Shown: piece after piece, positions 30,165 to 37,837 of the stretch
How positions within the stretch are numbered: the first letter of the stretch is position 1
Layout of the letters: each line of letters opens with the position of its first letter
Assembly (NCBI RefSeq): GCF_030408735.1
Contig: NZ_CP047206.1
Span: 1-41,002 of the forward strand
Origin: Corynebacterium faecale
GTDB lineage: Bacteria; Actinomycetota; Actinomycetes; Mycobacteriales; Mycobacteriaceae
Reading direction: 5' to 3'
Length of the DNA: 41,002 nt
Made by a program: the position numbers and the translations under genes
Notes under the pieces: model-generated
What the model was told of the DNA's origin: nothing
Database searches by the model: none
What the model saw: only the letters and a program-made list of their open reading frames with translations

Positions 30165-33100
30165 TTAGTCCAGGGTATGTCCCCTATCCGGGGATTGCCC
30201 TGGCGTAGGCGGTGGAGGTTTTTGCGCCCCACCCTGCCCCTGGCCGGCATTGAGCTGGGTCTCCAGGTCGTACTTAAAGATCACCGGTGTCTGCGCTACC
30301 CACTCCTCGCCAGCGCGAAGATTTTTCTTCTCAATCGGCCGTGACTTCGGATGATGGAACCGGTCAGTCTCGCGCATGTATTTAGTCGGGTTCAGCTCCA
30401 GGGTGTATCCCGGTGACCGACCTTTCGACTGCATTCGCTGGGCATATTCAGCTCGACGCTGCTTCTCGGCCGCAGAGTTATCAAACTTGGAAAGTTCATC
30501 ACGGATCTGCGCGGCTTCCTTGCGCTTTTCATCCAATTCCTGCTGCTGCGGGAACTCAGGTGTAGAGACTTTGCCCTCCAGCCGATCAATCACCTCGGTG
30601 TGCTCACTAATGCGCTGCTCCAGCTCAGCAATTCTCAGCGGCACCGCCTTGGTCGCGTTTTCCATGGAGGTCAACACACCGCGTTGCTTTGGAACGATCT
30701 CGTCTACATCAATGCCACCGTGAATCATGCGAGGATCTGCAAGGTACGCAGGAACTGGATTTGCCAGCGCACCAACGGAACTGGTGATGAGTACTCCCCC
30801 ATCCGTCACTGACCAACGGGCGTTGAATTTGATACCTCCGATTTCACCAATGGGCGTTGACGTCATATCCCGATCCTCCACCACCTCACGCAGGCGGTTG
30901 AATAGGGCGTTAACGGCTTCCCCACGGTCTGAAAACGTGCGGTTGTCAATCGTCCAGCGTCGATCCTCCTTGGCCTGGTCATTCCACGCCTGGGCAGCGG
31001 GTTGAAGCTTCTGAATCCTGCTCAGTGTTGATTTATCAATGGGTAGATCACGCTGGGCTTTACGCAGTGTTACGACATTTGAGGTGGCCACGGCGTGATA
31101 CTCGGCGGCAGCTGTTTCCAGCTTGGCGACTTCGCGCTCCACTTCGACCTGGCGAATGAAGTTCGGATTACCTGTGGCAATGGCCTTATTGTGTGCCAGT
31201 GCGTCCGATCCGTCATTTTCCAGCGGCTCCATCTGGCGGATGGAACGATCTGCTTTGAGGAATTGGTTAATGAACTTGTCCTTGCGGGCAACCACACCCC
31301 ATGAGTAAGCGTCGTAGGTGCCCTTGGCAACGTAGTTATAGATCGACACCTCGGGGTTTTGGTTGCCCTGGCGGATAATTCGGCCCTCCTGTTGCTGGAG
31401 GTCGGCAGGTCGCCAGGGCACATCAACATGGTGTAGCGCAATTGCTCGGGCCTGGATGTTGGCACCGGTGGCCAGGCGGGGGGTGTTGGCTATCAGCACA
31501 TCGACCTTTCCGTTGTTGCAGTCATCAAATAGCTGTAGGCGGCGATCTTCCCAGTCGTGGATGTACCGGATGCGGTCAGTGTCCATGCCACCTGCCACCA
31601 GATCATCTCGGATCGCGTCGTAGAGACTGAATCGTCCCTGCTTATTGGGCACACCCATATCGCAGAAGATGATCTGTAGGGCACCCTTATTAGGAGATTC
31701 TTCTCCAGTAAGGGTCAGATAGGTGTTGTCCTTGTTTTCCTCCCACTCGCGTAACACCGTCTCGGCCAGGGCGTGCACACGCCCGATACCTGGGGTGTTA
31801 TCCAGACCAGCCAGCCGGGGATCAATAGTGGCGGCTTTGCCGTCGTTCACGAGTTTCAGTGGATTATCAATGCGGGGATCTTCGGGGAGATTGGCTTCTC
31901 GCCAGGGCAGATCAGCAATTAGGTCTTTGACCTCTTGGCTGACATCAAACTCCACGATGATGTTTTCTCCCGTGCGTACTGTCGGCAGCTTCGCCGGGAT
32001 TTGATCGCGGTCAACGGTGTCCATAAAGGGTGTGGACATCTGGGCCAGCTCAGCGACATTGGCATAGGAGGAAATGCGTTTGCGCTCTCGCATGACACCA
32101 CCGGCCGTGAAATCAATGTCAGATTCTTGGCTGGTGAAGTTCGCGCCCCAGGCGTTGATCCCTTCGACTCCGGCCTCTTTGAGGATGTCAGGGCGTAGGT
32201 AGTGCTGGAGTACCCACAGCTCAGCGAGGTTATTAGCAATCGGTGTACCAGTGGCAAAGGTGACTGTGGGGTAATCCTCACGACCATGGCGTTCACGCAG
32301 CCACCCGATTTTCATATCCATATCGGTAGCTCGGTCTGATCCAGCACAGGCAAGATCGGCCATGCTCGAGGGGCGGGCAAGGTTTTTATAGGCGTGGGCC
32401 TCATCGACAATGAGGTAGTCGCAACCGGTCTGGTCAAAGGTGATGCCATCGTTTTTGTTGATCTTGGTCAGCGTCTTTTCCATCTTGGTTTCCAGACGGG
32501 CAATCGCTGTCTCAATCTCTCGTACCGCATTTTTATGGTCAGCCTCGGAGGATTTGAGCTTTTCTAGATCCTGACGGTGACGGTTGAGCTGGTCATTCAT
32601 GTACTCGGTATAGGCTTCCGGGGACATGCTGGCGGCTTTAAAAGCGTTGTCAGACACCACCACCAGATCCCAGTCGTTTTGTGCTGATTGGGCCAGTACC
32701 ATCTGCCGTGCATCTTTTTTCTTCGGTGCTGATTCTGATTCGCTGCCCACCAGGATGTTGGCCCCGGGATACCACTGCTTTGCTTCTCGACCGATCTGAT
32801 CGACCAGGTGAGACGGCACCACCAGCCACGGCTGGTTAGCAATACCCAGGCGCTTTAGCTCCATGGCACCCATAATCATAGATCCGGTTTTACCTGCACC
32901 CACGACGTGATTAAGCAGCACAGACGGTTCATTGACCATGCGCTCTACCGCGTCAAGCTGATACGGGTACGGGTTAAAGTTCTCCCCCAGCCCCGGCATG
33001 GTGCGCTGGGCACCGTCATATTCAGGTGCCACCACATTGTTGAAGCGCTCGTTGTAGGCGGTGACCAGCTGGTCATAGCGCTCGGGATCTTCGGTAACCC

Positions 33101-36100
33101 AGGTGGCAAACCGGCTCTGGATGGCTTCTGATTTTTGGCCGGCTGCGCGTGTAGCTGCGGGGTGCAGTCGTTGGCGTTCAGGATCAAACCCGAGGGCTTC
33201 CTTGGCCTCGGCGGACATATTGAGCACCGGAGCCTTCATATTCATAGTGTCATTAAGTGCCTGGCTTGCTGGGTAGACCAGTGAGGAATATCCCCGGTGT
33301 GCGACACCATGGTGGGAGAATTTCTCCATCTTCGCATGGGTGAAGTTGAACGGGCCCTGGGCATTGGCAGCCAGCAGCCCCCAGGCCATGTCCGCGTCCA
33401 TTTTCCCAGGCCAGTAGTTCGGTACCTCCACTGACCACTTATCGGCGGCATATATCACGCTGATGTCCTCGCGGTGAGAGTCAGGGATATTTAGCAGGTC
33501 ACCAATGAAATCACGGTAATGGTGTTCTGGAATCCACGTTGCACCCAATGACATGGTGATGCCGTGCTCGATACGCGGTGGTAGTGCCTCCGTAAGTGCT
33601 TGAACGTTGGGCACCAGGCGCTCGTCCTGGGCGGCGGCTTCCTCGGCGTGTTTGAGCTTGGTACGCACCATGCCTGACAGGTAGCGCTGACCGGGAATCC
33701 AGGTATCTGGCTCATCGGGGTCACGAAACGCGATTTTATCGGCCACGAGCTCTTTAGCCACTCGGTCAAGATCATCAGTGCCCATCAGCTCGGCAAAGGT
33801 CTCGACCGTCAAAGGTCGGCCGCTGTTTTTCGCCACGGTCACCGCGTCGGTGAGGTTATCGACGCTGACTACCTCGATTTCCTGGCGCAGCGGATTAGTC
33901 GTAAACAGCGGCGATTTCCTGGCGGTCTGGGTTTCCTCGTTAAAGTTTTCCAGGGCATAGACCGCGTTCATATAGGGGTCATTAGCCAGGGCACCGCTGA
34001 GATGTTCACGCCACGGGGTGAGATCTTGCTCTACGCGGGCAGCTTGCTCGCGTAATTCCTCGGGCACCCCCTCTGGCAGCTCGCCCTCATAGGCACGATC
34101 TCCGACCGCGTTATCTTGGCGCCACTCCTGCTCGAGCTTTTTGTACTGCTTTTCCACCTGATCGGCGGTTTTCGCGCGCGGCTTTTTGTACTCAAAGCGG
34201 TTAATGAAGCCGTATGTCTCGGTGTAGGCATCATATTGGCTGGTCAGTGCTTCTTGCAGGGCCGCGATCTGGGCTGTGTCCTCGTCTTTACACGCGGTGA
34301 GAAGTGCCTGGGTGGTGTTACGGATGTCGATAAGATCCGTCCACTCCTGGGCAAGTTCTTTACGTTTGGGTTTGACCGGCATCCATGCCGGGCCGTTCTC
34401 GGTGGGTTTGAGCTGCTCGAAAGTAATGGTGTTGGCGGTATCGGTGTAGCGAATGGTGCCCAAGACGGTGTGCATCGAGTTTTGGGCATCGGTGATAAGT
34501 CCTGAGACATCCAGCTCAGCGATAGCCTCCACGGGGCGTTCCTGCGGGCCGTAGCCATACCCAGTGGCAGCAGCAGTAGCCAGATCACGGTCTAATACGT
34601 CGCGGATCTGTTCTCCGAGAGTCGTGGTGGCGGCATCAAGACGAACATCCAGATCAGGGCCATATGCTGTGGAGACCTTGCGGTAGTCACCAAGAATGTT
34701 GTCAGGGTTATCGGCAAAAAAGGCGTTGATTTTCTTGGTGTGCCCCTCCACGGTTAATTCGTGGTGGCCACGAAATAACTCGGTGGTGGCGCTAGGCTCC
34801 CGACCGGGTTCGCGGACACGGAACAGCAAAATGTCGGTGCCGACCTCGGTGTTGGCGTGGGTGGCGAATGCACCGTGTCGACCACCGGGTAACCGGACAC
34901 CGGTAATGAAATCGGCCTGGTCGGTGAGCACCCGCTGGACTTTTCCGCCCTGGCTGGCGGAATCAGCGGTGTGCTGGGAGGTAATCATGGCCACGTAACC
35001 ACCGGGGGCGGTCAGGGCGATGGATTTGGCGAAGAAGTAGTTATGCAGTGAGAGATCGTCGCGGTTATAGGCGGGATCAACAGGGGTGATATTGGCAAAG
35101 GGGACATTGCCAATTGCCAGATTAAAGGCACCATCAGGTGCCTGGGTGTCCTGGAACCGCTCATTGCGGATCTGGTGCTGTGGGTGCAGCGCATTAGCAA
35201 TAAGTGCTGAGGTTGCGTCCTGCTCGACACCGACCACATGGGTGTTGTCCGGGGCGCTGGCGAAAAACCCGCCGATACCGCACCCTGGCTCCAGGACTCT
35301 GCCGCCGTCAAAACCAGCTGTTTCCAATGCCGACCACATCGCGTCGACAATTTCTGGTGGGGTGAAATACGAGGTCAGAACAGTTCTGCGGGCAGAATTG
35401 TATTCCTCCTCGGTGAGATAGGATCGCAACTCTTCTCGGGGACGGGCAAAACGATCATCGTTGTCGTTGAAAACAGCTGATAATCCACCCCAGCCACGGT
35501 ATTGACTAAGCACATACTGCTCATCAGGCGTTGCAGGTCGCTGATCTTCTCGCAGCATTAGGGATACGGCGAGGGCATCGAGGTTTGCCTCTACTTGGTA
35601 GGCTTCCCAGCTTTGGCTTCCTGGTCGCGGATTGCTTGGTCGATTTTCTTCTCGAATGGGGCTTTCAGCTTGCTGTCCCAATCCGCTGGATACGGCCGGT
35701 TGAGGTGCTTCATCCGCTCGATCAGTGCCGCCGCGTACATATACCACGTCGGGTTCTTGTCCGGCCACAGGTCGTGCAGGATCTCCCACGTCGCTGAGCT
35801 GATCTCCACGTCCTCGGGGGTCTCCTGCCACATCCCGGGAGTTTGAATCGTTCGCAGATGCGGGGAGTCCTCCACCTCGTTGAGCTGGTTCTGGATCACC
35901 TGCTCGGTCAGCTCGGCCAGATACTCCTGCCGGATCTGCTGCTCCGCGCTCTGATGTGCTGCGTCCACGATCTGCCCCCAGGTCAATCCGTCCGGCTGGC
36001 GATTGTGGTGTGTGATCCACTGCGTCCGCAGCTCGTGCATCACGGTCTGCTTTCGATCGCTGAATGCGTCCTGGATCTGCTGCTCGTACTGCTGGATCTG

Positions 36101-36239
36101 CTCCGGGGTTGTCTGGGGATTGACCGCCATTAGGGCCGTCTTGATCTCGTCGTAACCGATCATTATCGCTTTCCTCCGGTGGGGTGGTTAGAAAATCAAA
36201 TAGGGAAGGTTGGTGAGGATTAAGGACCTTTTTCGCCAC
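30165..36239 (-). CDS. Giant DNA methylase/SNF2-like helicase (N12-class, DarB-like)
   Basis: This 2024-aa protein probably guards incoming plasmid DNA from restriction. Order: MAKKVLNPHQPSLFDFL with a possible beta-clamp motif (QPSLFDF, 10-16); a low-complexity Arg/Asp/Gly/Pro linker (about 20-220); an adenine-methylase-like domain with LEPGCGIGG (about 316) and NVPF (about 378) instead of NPPF/Y; a long middle region; SNF2-type motor with NHVVGAGKTGSM (about 1113), IVDEAHAY (about 1278) and QQEGRIIRQGNQ (about 1621); then a coiled coil and a tail. GTG start with GGAG seven bases upstream. Related proteins (COG4646 type, phage P1 DarB) occur on actinobacterial conjugative plasmids. The linker overlaps the out-of-frame gene at 35591-36163. 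Confidence 0.85.
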   Translation of the reverse strand: MAKKVLNPHQPSLFDFLTTPPEESDNDRLRRDQDGPNGGQSPDNPGADPAVRAADPGRIQRSKADRDARAADAVDHTPQSPAGRIDLGADRGRSTSERGAADPAGVSGRADRAGDPEPAQRGGGLPASANDSNSRDVAGDPRGRGDQLSDVGDPARPVAGQEPDVVYVRGGTDRADEAPQPAVSSGLGQQAESPIREENRPSNPRPGSQSWEAYQVEANLDALAVSLMLREDQRPATPDEQYVLSQYRGWGGLSAVFNDNDDRFARPREELRSYLTEEEYNSARRTVLTSYFTPPEIVDAMWSALETAGFDGGRVLEPGCGIGGFFASAPDNTHVVGVEQDATSALIANALHPQHQIRNERFQDTQAPDGAFNLAIGNVPFANITPVDPAYNRDDLSLHNYFFAKSIALTAPGGYVAMITSQHTADSASQGGKVQRVLTDQADFITGVRLPGGRHGAFATHANTEVGTDILLFRVREPGREPSATTELFRGHHELTVEGHTKKINAFFADNPDNILGDYRKVSTAYGPDLDVRLDAATTTLGEQIRDVLDRDLATAAATGYGYGPQERPVEAIAELDVSGLITDAQNSMHTVLGTIRYTDTANTITFEQLKPTENGPAWMPVKPKRKELAQEWTDLIDIRNTTQALLTACKDEDTAQIAALQEALTSQYDAYTETYGFINRFEYKKPRAKTADQVEKQYKKLEQEWRQDNAVGDRAYEGELPEGVPEELREQAARVEQDLTPWREHLSGALANDPYMNAVYALENFNEETQTARKSPLFTTNPLRQEIEVVSVDNLTDAVTVAKNSGRPLTVETFAELMGTDDLDRVAKELVADKIAFRDPDEPDTWIPGQRYLSGMVRTKLKHAEEAAAQDERLVPNVQALTEALPPRIEHGITMSLGATWIPEHHYRDFIGDLLNIPDSHREDISVIYAADKWSVEVPNYWPGKMDADMAWGLLAANAQGPFNFTHAKMEKFSHHGVAHRGYSSLVYPASQALNDTMNMKAPVLNMSAEAKEALGFDPERQRLHPAATRAAGQKSEAIQSRFATWVTEDPERYDQLVTAYNERFNNVVAPEYDGAQRTMPGLGENFNPYPYQLDAVERMVNEPSVLLNHVVGAGKTGSMIMGAMELKRLGIANQPWLVVPSHLVDQIGREAKQWYPGANILVGSESESAPKKKDARQMVLAQSAQNDWDLVVVSDNAFKAASMSPEAYTEYMNDQLNRHRQDLEKLKSSEADHKNAVREIETAIARLETKMEKTLTKINKNDGITFDQTGCDYLIVDEAHAYKNLARPSSMADLACAGSDRATDMDMKIGWLRERHGREDYPTVTFATGTPIANNLAELWVLQHYLRPDILKEAGVEGINAWGANFTSQESDIDFTAGGVMRERKRISSYANVAELAQMSTPFMDTVDRDQIPAKLPTVRTGENIIVEFDVSQEVKDLIADLPWREANLPEDPRIDNPLKLVNDGKAATIDPRLAGLDNTPGIGRVHALAETVLREWEENKDNTYLTLTGEESPNKGALQIIFCDMGVPNKQGRFSLYDAIRDDLVAGGMDTDRIRYIHDWEDRRLQLFDDCNNGKVDVLIANTPRLATGANIQARAIALHHVDVPWRPADLQQQEGRIIRQGNQNPEVSIYNYVAKGTYDAYSWGVVARKDKFINQFLKADRSIRQMEPLENDGSDALAHNKAIATGNPNFIRQVEVEREVAKLETAAAEYHAVATSNVVTLRKAQRDLPIDKSTLSRIQKLQPAAQAWNDQAKEDRRWTIDNRTFSDRGEAVNALFNRLREVVEDRDMTSTPIGEIGGIKFNARWSVTDGGVLITSSVGALANPVPAYLADPRMIHGGIDVDEIVPKQRGVLTSMENATKAVPLRIAELEQRISEHTEVIDRLEGKVSTPEFPQQQELDEKRKEAAQIRDELSKFDNSAAEKQRRAEYAQRMQSKGRSPGYTLELNPTKYMRETDRFHHPKSRPIEKKNLRAGEEWVAQTPVIFKYDLETQLNAGQGQGGAQKPPPPTPGQSPDRGHTLD
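35591..36163 (-). CDS. 190-aa gene nested out of frame in the methylase-helicase gene
   Basis: An ordinary-looking soluble protein: MIGYDEIKTALMAVNPQTTP, a long helical Gln/Glu-rich stretch (EQIQQYEQQIQDAF), LTWGQIVDAAHQSAEQQIRQEYLAELTEQVIQNQ, then ATWEILHDLWPDKNPTWYMYAAALIERM. CCGGAGGAAAG stands just before its ATG. Codons end mostly in G or C (ATC, CAG, GAG, CTG), as in the rest of the plasmid, whereas the large gene's reading of the same DNA is Arg/Asp/Gly-rich and disordered. It lies wholly inside the large gene, same strand, frame +1. Either both are made (overprinting) or the large gene's true start is downstream. Family unknown. Confidence 0.75.
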   Translation of the reverse strand: MIGYDEIKTALMAVNPQTTPEQIQQYEQQIQDAFSDRKQTVMHELRTQWITHHNRQPDGLTWGQIVDAAHQSAEQQIRQEYLAELTEQVIQNQLNEVEDSPHLRTIQTPGMWQETPEDVEISSATWEILHDLWPDKNPTWYMYAAALIERMKHLNRPYPADWDSKLKAPFEKKIDQAIRDQEAKAGKPTK

Positions 36240-36323
36240 TGGCTCGCTCCGTTGTGCCTGGGGATTGTATAGATAGCCCTATCCTAAAGTGCTTATGAGA
36301 GTAATTACTTATAGAAACGAAAC

Positions 36324-36361
36324 AGGCCACCAAAAAAGCAAATAAGTGCTTTTGGTGGCCT
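36324..36361 (-). terminator. Terminator of partition operon
   Basis: AGGCCACCAAAAAAGCA (36324-36340) pairs with TGCTTTTGGTGGCCT (36347-36361) with a two-A bulge. It follows the stop of the leftward RHH gene by about ten bases and is followed leftward by a T-containing tract (GTTTCGTTTC). Confidence 0.7.
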
Positions 36362-36370
36362 ATTAAGTTA

Positions 36371-36667
36371 CTAGCGTCCTTGCGCGTGATCCCATGCTCG
36401 GATGAGTAGCTCAGTCATTGTCCTGCCGGTCTCAAATGACTGCCGCCTTAGCTCCTGGTGCATAGCGAAAGGAATGTTGATTGTCATCCGGTGCTGCGGT
36501 TGTTTGACCACAGGCTCGATAGGCTGGGGGATGTTCGTAGGCTGGTGATCGTTTCCCAACGCCTCTGATGACAGGGTTTCTTTGGCGCTACTCGGAGGAT
36601 TATCCTGCACCCGCATAGCGTTGCGGGTTAGGTCGCTGTGCGTGAAACCCTTGGCCTTATCAGTCAT
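36371..36667 (-). CDS. parB: Ribbon-helix-helix partition protein (ParB analogue)
   Basis: This 98-aa centromere-binding candidate has a disordered, Pro/Gln-rich N-terminal half. A C-terminal ribbon-helix-helix domain follows (about 58-98): HRMTINIPFAMHQELRRQSFETGRTMTELLIRAWDHA, with strand RMTINIPF and two helices. Its ATG overlaps the parA stop by four bases, the usual type Ib parA-RHH arrangement. The N-terminal tail would stimulate ParA, while the RHH dimer binds sites upstream of parA and represses the operon. Symbol given by analogy; it is not a ParB of the KorB/HTH type. Confidence 0.82.
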   Translation of the reverse strand: MTDKAKGFTHSDLTRNAMRVQDNPPSSAKETLSSEALGNDHQPTNIPQPIEPVVKQPQHRMTINIPFAMHQELRRQSFETGRTMTELLIRAWDHAQGR

Positions 36668-37266
36668 TTCATAACCTCCAAAATTTGATCGAGTACATGC
36701 TCATACCCCAACATCTGCCGTGCGTCATTGGCAGGCCACTGCCCTCGCATCTGGCGGAAGAAATCACGGTGGGGAATGTACTGGGGGAATACAGCCACCT
36801 CATAGCTTTCGAGCGCTTCGCGCACTTCTCGGTACAACACAGTCTGGGCGTTGACGGCAGTGAGAAGAACCGCTGCCGGCTTGCCATCGGGAATCGCTGC
36901 GCGTGTTTTCCACACACGCTCCATATCAATAGTGGAGGGCAGCGTCGGAATCACCACGAAATCAGCCACTTCGATAGCGCTGTCCACGGTTGAATAGTTA
37001 CCTGGGGGCGTGTCAATAAAGACAAGGCCGTCCCGTTGCGCTGCGCGCTGCATGGTGCCCTGGTTGGCTATGACCAGTTCGCAGTTGTCAAGGCGCGTTT
37101 CTGGGTTTTCCTGAGCATCGTGAAACCACGAGCTTGCAGTGCCCTGCGGATCAGAATCAATGATTGTGACCTTATGGCCTGCATAGTGGGCGGCAGCGGC
37201 GAGAAACATCGTGGAGCATGTCTTGCCTACGCCACCTTTCGTATTGACAAAACTGACAACTGCCAT
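36664..37266 (-). CDS. parA: ParA partition ATPase
   Basis: This 200-aa Walker-type ATPase moves plasmid copies apart before division. The deviant Walker A NTKGGVGKT (8-16) has the signature first lysine K10 and K15. The A' and B regions are VTIIDSDPQGTASSW and LVFIDTPPG. The length and the lack of an N-terminal helix-turn-helix put it in the small type Ib group. The upstream DNA (37320-37423) has repeated short elements and a palindrome. Cotranscribed with the RHH partner. Confidence 0.9.
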   Translation of the reverse strand: MAVVSFVNTKGGVGKTCSTMFLAAAAHYAGHKVTIIDSDPQGTASSWFHDAQENPETRLDNCELVIANQGTMQRAAQRDGLVFIDTPPGNYSTVDSAIEVADFVVIPTLPSTIDMERVWKTRAAIPDGKPAAVLLTAVNAQTVLYREVREALESYEVAVFPQYIPHRDFFRQMRGQWPANDARQMLGYEHVLDQILEVMK

Positions 37267-37319
37267 GGTTGATCCCTTTCGATAGATCCTGATCTGAGTT
37301 ACTGCCCCTCAACCTAATT

Positions 37320-37423
37320 CACGCCTGTCCGAATGTCAACCTATCTTTATGGCAAGCAACCTACTTGCTCGCCTGCCCACTCGTCTATCCATACTATGCA
37401 GGTATGCAGTCATATGACTGTAT
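37320..37423. promoter_or_regulatory. Centromere/operator-like region upstream of parA
   Basis: A series of similar short blocks (AACCTATCT, AACCTACTT, GCCTGCCCACT, GTCTATCC) is followed by TATGCAGTCATATGACTG with a perfect 14-bp palindrome at 37407-37420. In type Ib systems the partition site commonly lies upstream of parA and doubles as operator. Also shared with the 30.1-kb palindrome: GCCCACT-N3-CTATC-N-A. Assigned by position and repeat structure. Confidence 0.55.
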
Positions 37424-37518
37424 GACTCGTGAATGAGAAGTTTTGCGGGGCCGCATGGGGGAATAAACGCTGTTAGATAAGCTAAAAGCACTGACAGCAC
37501 CCGACGTGAGGATATTTC

Positions 37519-37680
37519 ATGACCGAGGACACCACCCCCAAGAAGCCGTTTAAAACCTCGATTTCCGTAGATGAGGATCTCTGGCGAGAGTTTAGATCCA
37601 AGGCGATAGCTAACCGCGACACCGTAAAAAGCATCCTCGAAGCTGCCATCAGGGACTACCTCAAAGAAGATCGCTCTTAA
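37519..37680 (+). CDS. Small ribbon-helix-helix (CopG-like) protein
   Basis: A 53-aa protein: MTEDTTPKKPFKTSISVDED, then LWREFRSKAIANRDTVKSIL and EAAIRDYLKEDRS. Strand KTSISVDED, first helix LWREFRSKAIANR, turn and second helix TVKSILEAAIRDYL fit the RHH fold. Upstream GAGGATATTTC is a fair ribosome-binding site. It is divergent from parA across the centromere-like region, so it may bind there or control copy number or transfer; function unproven. Confidence 0.75.
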   Translation: MTEDTTPKKPFKTSISVDEDLWREFRSKAIANRDTVKSILEAAIRDYLKEDRS

Positions 37681-37721
37681 GTCCTCCACCCTCACCGTGT
37701 TGTAGAAAATCAGTGTCTTAA

Positions 37722-37745
37722 CACCTCACCCCAGCGGGGGAGGTG
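37722..37745 (+). terminator. Hairpin downstream of small RHH gene
   Basis: CACCTC-A-CCCC pairs with GGGG-GAGGTG around a short AGC loop (one bulge). No T-run follows, so termination is uncertain; it may instead separate the RHH gene from the hydrolase gene. Confidence 0.4.
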
Positions 37746-37769
37746 AAATCAGCATGGATGTGGAAAAGT

Positions 37770-37813
37770 GGTATTGGAGTAAAGCGGTAAAACGGTATTG
37801 GAGTAAAGCGGTA
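37770..37813. repeat. Direct repeat, two 20-bp copies 24 bp apart
   Basis: GGTATTGGAGTAAAGCGGTA occurs exactly at 37770-37789 and 37794-37813, within 25-70 bases upstream of the hydrolase start. Tandem identical boxes at such a place suggest an operator for the second transfer block. Confidence 0.85.
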
Positions 37814-37837
37814 TTTACTGATGTCTGGAGACGGTGA

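Noticed and set aside
37336..37695. 119-codon frame on the - strand
   Set aside because: Antisense to the small RHH gene and crosses the centromere-like region.
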